Source of the DNA: Eutypella sp. D-1
Taxonomy: Eukaryota > Ascomycota > Sordariomycetes > Xylariales > Diatrypaceae
Direction of reading: 5' to 3'
Assembly (NCBI GenBank): GCA_023313575.1
Contig: JAJTTP010000003.1
Coordinates: 3,348,001-3,412,000 of the forward strand
DNA length: 64,000 nt
The notes beneath the pieces are model-generated. The model was not told where the DNA came from. It did no database searches and saw nothing but the letters and a program-made list of their open reading frames with translations. This document shows positions 20,368 to 33,395 of this stretch, piece after piece. The position numbers were made by a program, and so were the translations under genes. Every line of letters begins with the position of its first letter. Position 1 is the first letter of the stretch.

Positions 20368-23300
20368 CGTGAAGATTGGTTGTTGTTGATTGTTGATTGT
20401 TGGTTGTTGATTGCGAGTTGTAGTGCGATGGATGAATAACTGATTTTGACTATGTTGAAGGAAGTTATAGATGTTAGCTAAGCCAAGTTGACAATTCCAG
20501 AAATGAAGAGGGAAAAAAAAACCTTTCTATATAACGTGCGAAAGCAAGACGTAGATGTGTTTGTAGAAGGTTTGTGTAGAAGGTATGTGTAAAAGCTTAC
20601 TCCAGTTGTAGGAAGCAGGTCCGAATGAATGAACCTTCAGGTCAAGTAGGTGGGTTGAAGGGGTTGAAAGAGTAGCCTGGGATATGTACTTATTGTATCT
20701 AAGTACTGATGTAATAAATATGGAGTGGGACCTCGGGAGGGAGAGAGCTAATTGGCTAGTAACTCAATATGGGCTATGCTCAATAGGCCATGTATGTAAG
20801 TGAATGTAAGAATGATGACAGGAAGGTAAATAGGTACCAGACAGGTCGGCAGTAGGAACCAAGTGCAAAGGAAGGTCCGAATTGATGTTTAAAGCATTAG
20901 GATGTGCTATTGCCGTATTTTATTTCTATGGGAGGGAAGTTACACTTGTAACTATTGCAGTCAAGAGGAAGTGACGAATGACAATGAGAATTCGTAGGGC
21001 TGGTTGATACCCAGGTGGATGGATGTACCAGCCAGACCAGACTGGAGCCTTTTGGTATAAAGGAAAGCCCTGGGTAGAGGTGGAAGAGGAAGATCAAAAG
21101 ACTGATCGCATAACTGGATCGCGTAACTGGTTACAAGTATTACTTACCTGAGGACCCGAAGGTGATAGACGATATGTGCTGGTAAGAGGTTGTTGATACT
21201 AGAATATGTCGCAGGAAGAGTTTAGCCCAGTCCTATGTCAGAAACTTTGTCTGTAGTTGTAGTATTTTGAAATGGAAGAACGAGAGGTGGATATGTCGAT
21301 GAATGTTATATGCGTATTAGTAGTTATGTACAGAAGAATATTTCAGGTACTTTGGAGTCCAGGCAATCACCCAAAAGAAGTGGGGTTTCCAGTTTTGGTG
21401 GGATGTTGCCTAATAGGAAGGATGGCAATGCCCCAGCCCAAGCCAGCAGAAAGAGCAAGGAAATTCCCTTATGTGTATTCACGTATTGAAGGCAGGTACA
21501 AGGCAGAATAGGGCATCCATGGACAAGGCACTTCTTCCCGAATGCCATTTTCCATAAGCACATTCGTACTGTCCGGCAAAGAATAATACGGTAGGTACCC
21601 CATAACTAGTGCAGACCGAGTGCGTCAGAGGGCAAGCGCCTGGCCCCTCTACATAACCCCGCAAAAGAGGGGCCCTGGAGCAGAGGCTGGCTGACAGATA
21701 GGCATCCAAGGCACCCCGGGGTTACCCTACCTGGGCCAGAGCCCTGTAGTTAGTTGGACCGCATGCTGCTATAATTAATCACCTAAGCATTCCAGATTAG
21801 TTACCTAAGTATACATAACAGCTACCTACAATCCAAACCACAGCTCTACAATAGGATGGATAGGCTGCTCTCTAAGCGCCTGGCCCGGCCATTATCAGGC
21901 TACGATCATCCATATAACTCTTTTGCCTTGTCAACCTTCTATCGGGCTAATATTTTGACCATTAATCCATACCGGTAGCTAGTGAATTCCTTGCCTAATA
22001 GGGGTCTAGATACATACAGGTAAGTATAGGTAAAACATTCAATAGGGATTGCCTGTGTTACACCTTCATACCTGACCACTGCTTGTAAGTATTCTTCAGG
22101 CTTCTGCAAATATGAGTCAAACATACACAGTCCAATGCAACCATTCTTGATCAACTGGTGGTAACATGGCAATAAAGTTTGTGGTAATATTTAGTACTCA
22201 GGTAGGTAGGCGGTTTCAGTCTTTGTGTTCAATGAGTCCTCATACAAACATACCGTAGGTACCTAAGTAAGAAATATATATCCCAGATACGCCTACATTC
22301 AATGATACCCGGGTTTATGCTACGTCATGCATATGCAAAATAGAGCTGATCGCTTGCGGAGTACAGCCCTCGAGTCTCGAGTAACCAAATACCGGGCCAG
22401 TCCAAGGTAGTGGATAGATGTTGTGCAGAAGGTCAGTCTGGTAAGGCTGGCAGGCGACAAAGAGGTGTTCCTGCAAGGTCCCGCTAGGTCTGGCAGTGAA
22501 TGCCATCTTTAGTGAATGTGAATCGCTCGCTTAGTGATAGGTAGGTACATAGACAAGCAGCTGTGTTGCTATTTGGGTCTGTTACATTTCTGGTCTGTTC
22601 TGTCATACCTGCACCCACAGCTTAGACACGATATTGTATGTCACCGGCTAAGAAGATTGTTAAGATGTCTCATACATTTGTTTCTCTATCCTTCCCTTTC
22701 CTGTTTCCCATTCCCTTCCCTTCCCTTCCATCCATTCACGCTTCCTTCTATTCAATTGGTAGTAACATGGTAGCATGGCGCATGTATGCAGGTGAATGTT
22801 CTCAGAGTTGGCCTGCTCTAGTCCAACCTCGAGATATGACGGATGTGTTGATATCCTCCATGTCCCAGCCCAACCCAACCCAGTCCAGCCCAGCTCCTGA
22901 TTTCCGAAAACCAGCCAGGCAAAAAAACAACATTACATTAAAATAATTATCAAGTAACATTAATCGGCTCAGTACCGTGACGACGTCGAAGAAAGGGGAG
23001 CACTTGCGCCTGTGTATATATTGCTGCCTGTATACACACGTATGTGATAGGCGAGGGGATGTGAGTGAGGGCAGGTAGTTCATGAAATAGGACGATGCAA
23101 AGAATGGTATACGGTGAAAACAACCGTGAGCAAAAGAATAAGACAGAATGATGCCTAGAGGAATAAGAAGATAGGTAAGTTGATAATTGGTGCGTAAAAG
23201 GATAGATAGGTAAGAAGAGTAGAAAAAAGGGGGGTATCAACATAGCCATTACCCATGCCATGGCATGCCCAAATCATCATCACATTAACAGAAAAGAAAA

Positions 23301-23498
23301 GAAAGCAACAACCAGACACCGCGCCGCCACCGCCACCGGTTGCAAAGGACCCATGGCCGAGGAAGGTAAGAAGAGGGAAGGGGGAACGAAAAATCAGGAC
23401 AGAACTCCGGGAAGGGATATTGCCGGAGAAGGAATCATCAGACAAAGTCCAGACAGCACCTGAGGAAAGCGAGTCATCAGGCAGCTTCACCCCGACCC
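20368..23498. other. Gene-poor intergenic region (3.1 kb) upstream of SKP1
   Basis: This holds the SKP1 promoter and the 3' side of the TMEM198-like gene. TTGTTGATTG repeats (about 20376-20418) fall in the likely SKP1 leader. The part from about 21740 to 22330 is AT-rich with repeated TTACCTAAGTA and TAGGTACCTA motifs, and 22690-22740 is a CCCTT-rich pyrimidine tract. ORFs are under 120 codons, overlap on both strands and look non-coding. Confidence 0.5.
22256..22265. repeat. Palindrome TAGGTACCTA
   Basis: A perfect 10-bp palindrome in gene-poor DNA, one of at least three exact copies in this window (also 42828-42837 and 44189-44198). Many degenerate relatives such as TACCTAAGTA and GGTAGGTAC occur only in intergenic sequence. 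Confidence 0.7.
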
Positions 23499-26400
23499 TC
23501 ACAAATTCTTAGCACCGCCCTGCAGACGGCGCATAGCCTCGCGGTGGGCGTCATTAAGGCCGCCGGCGCCGGCACGCATACGCAACAAGTCCTCCCTGGC
23601 GCGATCAGCGCGCTCCTTCTCGCGGCGCTCCATCTCGCGCCTCTGAGCCTCCTGATCGCGCCGCGTCAGCAGCGCGCTGCGCGACCGCTCGATGCTCTCC
23701 AGCACGCGCACCTCCTCCTCGCGCTCCCGCGCCGCCGCCTGGTTCTGCGCCAGCAGGTTTCCCGCGGACGCCGCCGCGCCGCTGTTGTTCGCCGTCGGCA
23801 TGAGCGCCGGCGCGGCGCTGGCCCGCAGGTCCAGCGCCACGGAGTTTCGGAAGTTCGCTAGCTGCACCTCGCGCTGCGCTGCCGTCGGCACCGCTGATCG
23901 CCGCTGCGGCTGGTGCGAGTTGAAGGGTAGGGCTTCGGCTGCCGGCGTCGGCGTGGCGCGCGGCGGCGCCTGACCGGGGTTGCTATTGTTGTTTTGCTGC
24001 AAGGCCATGGTGCTGTTCGGCTTGCCGCCGGCGCCCGATAGGGAGAGCAGGCTACTCTGGCGCATCATCTCCTTCCGCCGGGATAGGGGGATATCGTCGA
24101 TATCTGCCGGTGCCGTCGGCATCGGTGCTGGTGCTGGCGTTGGCGTCGGCATTGGCATCGATGACGACCGGTAGTTGTACACCGAACCCGTGTCGCTAGG
24201 CGTTCCGGATCCAGAGTGTTGCTGTTGCTGCTGCTCGTACTCGGGTTGTTCTGGGATCGTCGAGGACGCGCCGAGCAGCATCGGCTGCGACTTATTCCGG
24301 AGCAGCATCTCGCGCTGTCCGAGGAGGGTCTGCGGGCTAGCGTACGGGACGGAGACAGAGTTTCGGATAGAGGCAGCCGATTGTGGCTGGTCCGGCAGTG
24401 CAGGCGGTGACCCGTCTTCGGGCTTTGCATCACCCGCGACACCCTCCGGCGCGTGTTCCTCGGCGATCGGAGACGCGATGACGTCCGTGGACGCCCGTCG
24501 CGTCAGCCCGTTGCCGGACTTCATCCTAAAGCTGTGGGTCGCATGTAGCGCATTCGGTGGAACGGGACTAACAGGGCTCGCGGGATCGCTGTTGTCTGCC
24601 TGCGCAGGCGGGCTTATCGACGCCCGCGAAGTAGAGCGGTTCATATTCGCAGGTGCCAGAGTCGAGGCCGACGAGTACGGCCTGGCTACCGAGGCTGGTG
24701 CTGGGGGTGGCAGGATGCTGCTCTCGGCGGTCTGCTGGAGCTCGTCGACGTTGACGGGGACCGCGGACTCCCGCTTCTTCTTCGGCCTGTCGTGCTGTTT
24801 CTCCTGGTCCTTCTCCTGTTCCTCCGCGGCGTCCTCCTCCTCGTTGGGATATTCGTTCAGCTGCAGCGTCTCCGGCTCGGGCGTCTCCGCTTGGCTCAGG
24901 TGCTTGGCCCACTCGTTGGTGCGGTACGAGAGCGCGACGCGCGAGAGGCCCGAGGGCAAGCGGTCTTTGGTTAGACTCATGCGCGACGACGAGTTTGCCG
25001 ATGTCGCCGTCGACTGCGGATTATTGGGCGTCTCTGTCTGCTCGGTATTGGGCTCCGTGGCTTCGGCCGTAGCCGTGGCTGGAATCGTGTCGGCTTGGGC
25101 CTGGGTCTCAGTGGCAGTGGTTTTCGACTTGTTGTCTGCTGCCTCATCCCCCGCGGATGGGTTCGGCGTCTCCTTTTCAGCAGTGTCTACCTTAGGCTCC
25201 TCAGTCGGTTCCAGTTTTGCGTCCTCTTTCACGGTCTTCTGCCCCTTAGGGTCAGCCTCGTCTTCAGGTTTCCTATCGGCCAGTTCTGCGGTAATCTCAA
25301 TGGATCGCTTAGGCTCGTCCTCCACCTCTATGCCTCCTGAGCGATCGGTATCCGCCTCGCTCAAGCCGTCGATGGTCGCGGCAACAGACACCGAACCGGC
25401 GTTGGACATCCGACGCTCCAACACGAGCTCCTCACGGCTTTCGGTGAAAGCCGGCTCCTGATGGGGTGGGGGCAAGTCTTGTGCAGTCCTCTTCGATTTC
25501 TGTGACCGCTGAGAGCGACCCGAAAGGCTCCGTATAATTTTCCCCGAACCGCCGGACATCATAGATAATCGATTGCGCATAGATTCACGCTTACTTGGGG
25601 CCACGGACAGCGCGTCATCGTCGGCGAACGTCGCAACCGACGAGCGGTCGTCCTCGTCTTTCTCTGCCGCTTCTTCAACATGCTCCGGGATTTTGAAGGG
25701 CAAAGGGACGACCTCTGGGGCTGCCGGCTTCGACAACCTCTGCGAATGGCGGCGGGCTGATGTGGGAGACGCGGGCCGCACTTCGCCATCCGACCCTGCT
25801 ATCCAGACCTTCTCTTCCGGCTCGGACATCGGCGCCGTTTCGTCGTCAAAAGGCGGGTCGTCGTCGTCCCTTGCAACCCTGACGGTGATACGGGCGTCGT
25901 CTCCCTGCTGGTTGGCAACGACCAAGCCATCGACCCTTTCCTTCTGCGGCATGGGTGGACTGGCGGTATTCGAAGACGACATGTCCTCCAACTCGATCTC
26001 GTGCTCTGGGGGTACCACCCTCACGGTGCTGTTGCTGTAGCGGACTTTCTTCTCGTCCTCCACACTGGTACTGTGGCCGGAATCGCCCGATCTAATGGTG
26101 GTGCCCAGTGACTTGTCCCCGTACGTAGCCTCCCACTGTTCCCTCTCCCTCTTGTTCTCCTCCTCGATCTGCTTGCCGATATCGGCTTCTTCCAGTTCAC
26201 GCTGACGTTGCAACTCGGCCTGCTCCTCGGCCCGCTTGGCACGGCGGGCCTGTACTACCATCCACAGCTTCAGCTGAGATATCACACCTATCGCAGTGAA
26301 GATGATGATCAGCGCCGTCTCGACGCGGATGACCTTGGTCTGCGGATAGGTTTCGGCGCTCAGTGGAAAGAGATCCTTATTGAGGTGCCAGATATAAGCC

Positions 26401-27347
26401 CAGTACTCCTTGAGCCCGGCTTTGGTGAAGCAATCGATGCCCAACACGGTGACGGTCGCGCCGGAGAATGCCATCAGCCCTATCTGCGCATAGCCGCGGG
26501 TGTGATGACTGAAGTAGAACATGTAGCCGCCCAATGTGAAGGCGGAGATGAAGATAATCTTCTCCGTCGTGCCGGTGAGCAGTCCGCCCTCCTTCAGGGT
26601 GAGCAGCCACATGCTCACGCAAAACCCGCCAAGCAGACAGCCGAAGCCCTCGGTCAGCTCCCTGAACAGCGTTGCGCCGCCGCCGATAAGCCCACCAGTT
26701 ATGAGCACCGCGACAACGAATGCGCCCTGGACCGCGTCCCGTATAGGCGGCGACATGACGTAGACGATCAGAATCGTGGTGCAGAGGCTGGCCAGGAATC
26801 CGGATGAGAAGAACGTGTAGAGCCAACCGTTCTTAATGCCGATCAAGGCGTATGCCACGCCGGTGATGAGCATGATGGCACCAGCAACCCCCCATCCAGG
26901 CGTGAGTCGGGGCTGTAGAGGTAGTTCGCCCGGTCCCACGACTGTAGTTATTTCGGGTCAGGCCTATCACATCTTATGATAACAAAGAAGCACAAGAAAT
27001 CATAACTCACCAACGGTTTCCGTCGAGTTGTCTGGTGTATTGCCATTGATAGCGGATGGTGCTGCGGTAGGACTCGGGTCACTCGTTTGAGTCTTAGTGG
27101 CATCACCCGTAGAGGACGCGCCGGTAGTAACACTCGATGCCTCCGATGTTTCAGAACCCTCTCGGGTAGCCGTCGTCGGCTGTTCCTCATCTCCATTAGT
27201 GGGCGTCGGCCGTATCGTTGTATTATCTTCGGTTGGCGAGGCGTCTTGTCTCCTAACGAGGCCCGTCTCGCCTGCCTCGGCCTGGCTCAGACACGCCGCC
27301 GTCAGGCAGAGGACTGCGCATATCCGCAACCACCACTTCCGCTGCAT
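23499..27347 (-). CDS. TMEM198/DUF4203-type seven-helix membrane protein with long disordered tail
   Basis: Two exons, 27347-27011 and 26941-23499, encode 1259 residues. The ATG at 27347 opens a clear signal peptide (MQRKWWLRICAVLCLTAACL, cut near AEA-G); upstream in-frame codons lack an ATG. A Ser/Thr-rich, presumably extracytoplasmic segment with N-glycosylation sequons follows to about residue 112. Then comes a compact hydrophobic domain (about 127-340) with seven predicted helices and small-residue motifs such as GGLIGGGATLF and EGFGCLLGGF, matching the DUF4203/TM7S3-TM198-like family. The remaining roughly 900 residues are low-complexity, acidic and serine-rich, with a charged coiled-coil start (RRAKRAEEQAELQRQRELEE) and a basic helical C-terminus. 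Family function in fungi is unknown. A 428-codon antisense ORF at 24175-25461 is a compositional shadow. Confidence 0.88.
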
Positions 27348-30300
27348 ATCGAACTCCCTTATCTTGTGCAATGCCCGAACCCCCGGAATCCAAGCTATCG
27401 GAGAGGTGAAGAGCGTAATCACCGGAGGAGTTGTAGTACTATTGTCCTTCAACAGGCATCATTCGTCGAATGTCTGGCTTTTTTCCTCCCCTGATCTGAT
27501 TGACTGCTCCGTGAGTCTACGGCGTTATCCCCGAATACTCGTATGATCCAACCCGAGCAAGACGATGATAGGAACGACTCTCGTGTCTCTATTCTTCTCG
27601 CGTACTGGTAGAGATCTAGGACCGTAGGCTTATTATTGATCCCAACACAGAGGTACAACCCACACACGGACCCAGCGGAATCGAAAGGGCTGGGATATGG
27701 GAGGGGTGGGATGAGTTGTCGGGGGGCCTTGCCAGGTACTTAAGGCAGGGTCAGGGGGGAGGGGGGGTGTCCGGGGGCGCCTATACCTCTAAGCGCGAGC
27801 AAACACCACAACGACTTTGCTTAGTCCCGGCAGAGGAGGGGCATGCAGATCGCACTAGTCGCTGCTCTATTCGAAGCAATGATATCAGGGAACGTGCTCG
27901 GTTCATGTAGACGTGGGGAAATCCATCCGAACATGAGAGGAACTACGGAATAGAATCATGTAGGTAACCATGGAAGAGGGCCATGGCCAGAGCTCGCTCC
28001 ATTCTGTTACATACATATCCTCCCCCGACCTGACTTGCCTAACCCACCCTCGCCTCCTTCTGCAACAGCTCGCGGTCGTGTTGGTTTCTAAACTTGCTTT
28101 TTGGGGAGCAGGCGCCCGCCTGAGTGCCCGGGCTTGGCCTCTCGCCATGTTGTGTGATCAATGACAGCAGGACGAAACAGGATCACCCGAATGGCCGGGT
28201 GCGGGAGATTAGCAGAGACATGACGGACCGCGAGCTAAGCCTTGGTGACCTTGCTAGGGACGTTAGGCGCAGACAACATTGGAGGGAGAGACCTCGCAGG
28301 GCCTTCCGGGATGGGATCTCTCAACGAGAGGATGATAATGACGGGTCTTCCCCATCTAGCCCAGTTAGCCAGGGGGGAAGGGTAAGGGGGGTGGTAGAGG
28401 GACGTCCGGCTTTCCGTAAGCTTGATTCCTATTCGGCATATTTTCCAGGGGCAGAGGAACGGCACCTAGACTTCCCGATCGAGACAAGAAAGAGAGAAAA
28501 AAAAAGAATTCGATATCCCGATCCCATGCGGCATCTGATTGGCTTGGCCCTTATATTCCACTGGGGCGCCCCGTAGGGCCTTGGCAGCCCTTCCTCAGCC
28601 ATGGTCACATCGCGCCTCAAAAGAGATACATCTGATCTCTGTGACATATGCAGGCTAAATTACCTTCCCAGCGTCCTTCATCCCAGAATGTGTGATGAGA
28701 CTTGCCTGTTAGATAATCCATGCGTTCGTATGCAGGCGCGTATACATATATACATGCGATGTTGAGTACCTACGCCAGACTAGACGGGGGCCGGGTCCTC
28801 TGGATTGCAAATCGTACGTTCGTATAAAGGGTTTTTCCGTCCATTATTCTCCTATTACCTGTTACTTGATGCCCGGGACGGAACGTGCGTGAGTGCATTG
28901 CGTAGGTGTGTGCGTTGCGTACGTGCCTCATGGAGGTCGGAATATTGGGCTGGGCTGGCTGGTTGGGGCTGAACACCTGTCACCGCCATGCGTTGTCATC
29001 TCGATGCAAGCCAGCAAAACCCGTCTGTTGTCCCGAGTTCCCCCCCAAAGGGCCGGGCTCTAGGATTTCGACGAGCACACTTACCTGCACACTATCTATG
29101 TATGCAGCCATGTATCCCCCTAATAGTCGCTGATCCTGCGAGAAGCCATGCCGCCTTACGAGATATATGTGTACACTACTTGTACGAGGGCAAAAGACCT
29201 AAATGAATTAACTAGATGCGGATGGGCATATACATGGGCAAAGGAACAAGGCGTAGGCATGTACGACAAGACTATACATAATGTGTGACGACAGAACGGT
29301 TCCGGGCTCTTTTTTAACTCGTTTTTTTTTATCCTCCGAGAAACCAACGCACAGCGCACAGCATGTGTCCGTCCATCCACGAGAGGTCTTTCCGGCGCGG
29401 TGCAACGATGGAATGGTGATCGCCGACTCACCGACTTGATATAATGAGTTGGCAGGCTAGCAGCGACTGGATACGCGGCGTACCTAACCTGGGATATCTA
29501 CTACGAATCTGCTACTCCTTACTGACCGACCCTACATATGTATTTACCTGCAAGCATTGCACGTTGGCTGGCTGACTGGCTAGCAAGCGACAGTAACGGG
29601 ACGGGATCGACTTCTCGTTGCGCGTAATTGGTAGGTACTTGTATACTTAAGAATGTCGCGTAGCGCATGGATGAAGCAGTAGAGTTGCATCGGTTAGCAT
29701 TAGCGAGGACACTGAGGGATTGGGAACTACTGCAGATAGATAGAATTGGGTTCTGACAAAGCCGGCCTGGCTATAAGAAATCCTTGCTTGGAAGGGGAAA
29801 AAAAGGACAAAGAAAAAAGAATATGACGCGACAAGGCAAAACGTAACTGGAGGACGCGATCGCTCGGAAATTACACGTCCCGCCCCCAAACGCACCAATG
29901 CACACCACGCATGTAAGGGTTTTGGGTTTTGGCGTTATCACATACATGGTAAGTCACAGTTATCATAATAGCTTGCAGTAGTAGATGCTTCCCGACGATG
30001 GTGGTGGTCCTACTAATCTCCATAGGGTTGGACGCTTGTAGAGGGGCTGAGGAGGAGGGAAGTGTAACCTTTCCCGTAAATAGACCAAGTAAATATCTCC
30101 GTAAATCGGTTGTCTAGATATGAATGGTCGAAACTAATATGTAGTACTCCGTTGTAGCCAAGTGATTACGCGCAGACGGGAACCAAGGGGATCTCGAGAT
30201 TCACCAAGAAAACGGAGGGAAAATAAATGATGGCATAGCATCATAAGTGTACGACGCAGATGCAGCGTTCGTTTGTTCGTTCAATTTTCGATTAGTATTC

Positions 30301-31620
30301 CAATAACACGTGAGGTAGGTATCGCAGGGTACGGTATGCCCAGATGCGGCTGTGTAACGGCGACAACGATGCGGATTCGGGTTCTCGCAGCCTATTGCAT
30401 ACAACTTACCCAAAGGGTTACATTCACTGGCTGGCTGGCTGACTGAATGACCGCTTGATTGAACTAGAGTTCGAAGAAGAAAAAAATCATCCTCGAATCG
30501 ATAACCTCGACCCTAGGTGTGGAGTTGCGGAGGGTGGATTCTCAGTTCGAAAGGCAAGCAGCTGCGCGGCAGAAATAAATCCCTGTCTAGCCTATGAAGC
30601 TCTCGGCCCATTTCAATATTGAAAATTCGCTTCCGGCTTGGGAATGGTTCGTCTGTCTGTTAACTACCGTTCAATTGGCGGGTGCTGACACCCCCCAGCT
30701 CCCATGGTCTCGGTTACGTGGAACTTGTTCCTGGCCTAAAGGACTAGATCTGTGGACTAGCAGACTAGCAAGACTAGATAGACGTCTTGTCTGTCGATTT
30801 GCTGCTACTATTGGACTTCTGCCGAAGCCAAGCTGGGAGTTGACATCTTGACCTCTTCGATTTATTACGTAGACCACCGTTACCCTCGCATGTACGTGCG
30901 AAACGTTGTGTGTATCTCCAGGCCACTTTCATACACTTGTATCCTAGCTAGTTACATATCTTGGCCAGATCCTGAAGACCCAACAGTCGAACAACGATGC
31001 CGCCGACCAAGGAAAGACTGTAACATACGTTCCCTTCAGCCAGCGGGGTGACATTCCCGCATTACACACACATATAATCCATATAGACTGGCTTACTATG
31101 ACCATATAGGCAGGTGCGGGAACCAGAACTACTAGAACCGCCTGACTGCCAGGCACGAATGCTACCCTACATTAATAAGAGCCGCCCGATATAGGTAGTG
31201 AGAGAGCTGCATGCACAATCTATAGGATGCGCATCGCCTGTCCTGAAGCGAGATGATGCTTTTCTGCTACCTACATGCGAACAGCGAGGTAGCGAGTGGC
31301 TCTAGACTCTCTCCCCACTTGTCTGCAGCCCTCGGCCAATATACCCGGTCAGACAGGCCCAGGACCAGAACAAACGGCGGCGGCTTCGAAATCTGGTACG
31401 ATTCCGATTTTGGCATCTATTTTCTCTTCCCTTTCCCATATCGCGCGACGGGCAGTTGCAGTCGGCGGCTAGCGGCGCACACGAGATGCGATATCCACGT
31501 ACGTATCTGAGGCGTATCGAACCCAGCGTGTAACCGGCCCGTGTTCTACATGCTGTCGTTGCCGTAAAGTGATACTCCAGCTATGTAGACTAGGAGGCTG
31601 GGCTGGGCTGGCTAGGCTAC

Positions 31621-31640
31621 ATATGTATGTATGTATGTAC
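31621..31640 (+). repeat. (ATGT)n tetranucleotide microsatellite
   Basis: About four to five ATGT units in tandem in intergenic DNA; a similar tract lies at 33150-33167. Confidence 0.7.
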
Positions 31641-32832
31641 AGAGAGATGGATCCATATGGATACCCACCCAATCTGGGACTTTCCGCGCTAGGCACGGGC
31701 GGAGCCATAGGATGGGTGGAAGGGGAGGGCTAGCTATATCGTGGTCGAAATTAAGATGGGCAGAGCCGGCGCGCCCGCCGGACTGCTGTACCGGGCGCCG
31801 GGGACGCCAGCGCGCCGTCCATGCACCAAACTACCACCAACCTACTGAGCAGTTTCGTCATAGGTAATCGGTCGGCGGGTATGCTGTTTCGGTATTTTAC
31901 GTACGCAGAAGGCCTTGTATTGTAGATCAACAGATCGCGAATCGAGATTACATACTGTAACTAGTTGTCGGGTTTTCCCACCCCACCGAGGCGTCGTCGA
32001 ATATGACCGATCTCTCTCCCATCGGGCCCGCAGACGCGGCGGGTTAGACAAGAACTGATAATATCAAGTATTGTCACTGATGTGAGCAAATAGAAGAGAG
32101 ACAGAGGCTTGCTTTGGTTATGAGGAGAAGAAAAAAAAAATCTCTACCTACCCGGTCTCGGCATCGTCGGTGCTGTAAATATGATCGTCACCGTGATAAT
32201 TACCTAGCGGTTGTGCCAGCAGACATACAGCAGCATGTGCGCTAGAGACATATCTGCATAGCTATACGTATGTATGAATGTATGGCTTGTGTGTCGAGGA
32301 TTTCCTCTTCTTGTCCTTTCTTCTATTTCGTTTTGGGGTCTTTTGGCGCATGTCAGTCAATCCCTTGCATACAAGACACGCAGGCTCCCCCAGCCATGAC
32401 TCCACCCCGCCGCCTCTTATCAAACGTGGTCGTGGCCGACGTCCACCTACACCACATACATGACATATGTAGGTCAGTTGGGGTGGCTGTTAGCTGGCAA
32501 GTGCATATAAGTTAGGTTATTACATAGTAGACAGCCCACCGCCCCCCCGTATGGGGGATGCGAGACACTCCGCGAGACATCGGCTGCTCAGCTCGGCCGC
32601 CCCAGGTCCTCCCTCCCCCCAGCCCGCCTCACGCATTCGCGCAGTACACAAAGGTAGGTGGCGTACCGCCTCGGACGGCACGACATTTTTTTTGCTTCTC
32701 ACTATTGAATAATCCTTAATCCTGAATCCTTCTTCAGTGGCGTTGGTAGGCCGATCACTTGATTACTCGGGCCGCCAACTATTTCCTACGCGCCGGAGGG
32801 GAGGGGGACGAGGGTTCGGGCTTTTTTCTCGT

Positions 32833-32856
32833 ATACGCGCGCACGCGCGCGCGCTG
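32833..32856. repeat. Alternating CG/CA tract
   Basis: ATACGCGCGCACGCGCGCGC is alternating purine-pyrimidine over about 24 bp, a second potential Z-DNA segment in the window, in non-coding DNA. Confidence 0.6.
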
Positions 32857-33395
32857 TGGTGGGCTAACGACAAGACACAATCCCTTGAAGAATCGATTGA
32901 GTCCGAGACATGATTAACTCACGGGAAGAAGAATACGGAAGCGGAAAGAAGCAGAAGGAGCTGAACAGATGGACAGACGGGGGCTAACTCCGAGGCCGAG
33001 CAAGAACCCCTTTCCCCACGCCTCAGCCTGTGATCCTCGCATTGGTGCTCCACGGACATGGTAGTCCAAACAAATGAAAAAGTAAAAGAGTCAAGAAGGA
33101 AAAAATTAGAATCCCCTTTGACACCCCTTCTACCCGGCTCCTCAAACCGTATGTATGTATGTATGTAGACCTCGTAGTCGACCCAGAAAAATACACTACA
33201 GTACACCCTCCCGTGCCAACAAAGAAAAAAAAAAGGAGACAGACGAAAGTGACCGCTCAAACCGCTGTACCAAGCGCCTAACCATTCTGTAAGATAGAAG
33301 ATAAATGCGTAAATAAGAAAATTGAACGATAGAATGATTAGAATAGAGCCAATTTGACCGAGTGACTTAGACGCAGCGACCCCGCCTATGGCTCT

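Larger units (their letters stand above)
27348..33395. other. Gene-free intergenic region (6.0 kb)
   Basis: No gene I can support lies between two minus-strand genes. It contains tetranucleotide ATGT repeats (31621-31640 and 33150-33167), a CG-alternating tract (32833-32856), TGGCTGGCTGACTG units (29566 and 30430 areas), and A/T homopolymers. One ORF beginning with ATG at 28221 (118 codons to 28576) is charged and protein-like but matches nothing I recognise and lacks a good start context. The right part includes the 3' untranslated region of the 620-residue membrane protein; the left part includes the promoter of the TMEM198-like gene. Confidence 0.5.

Noticed and set aside
24175..25461. 428-codon Ser/Cys-rich ORF on the plus strand
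   Set aside because: It is exactly antisense to the low-complexity tail of the TMEM198-like gene; Ser-rich antisense frames arise from its codon bias. No start context or family match.
27348..27452. Upstream N-terminal extension of the TMEM198-like protein
   Set aside because: The extended frame begins with TTG, not ATG, and would bury the clear signal peptide that starts at 27347.
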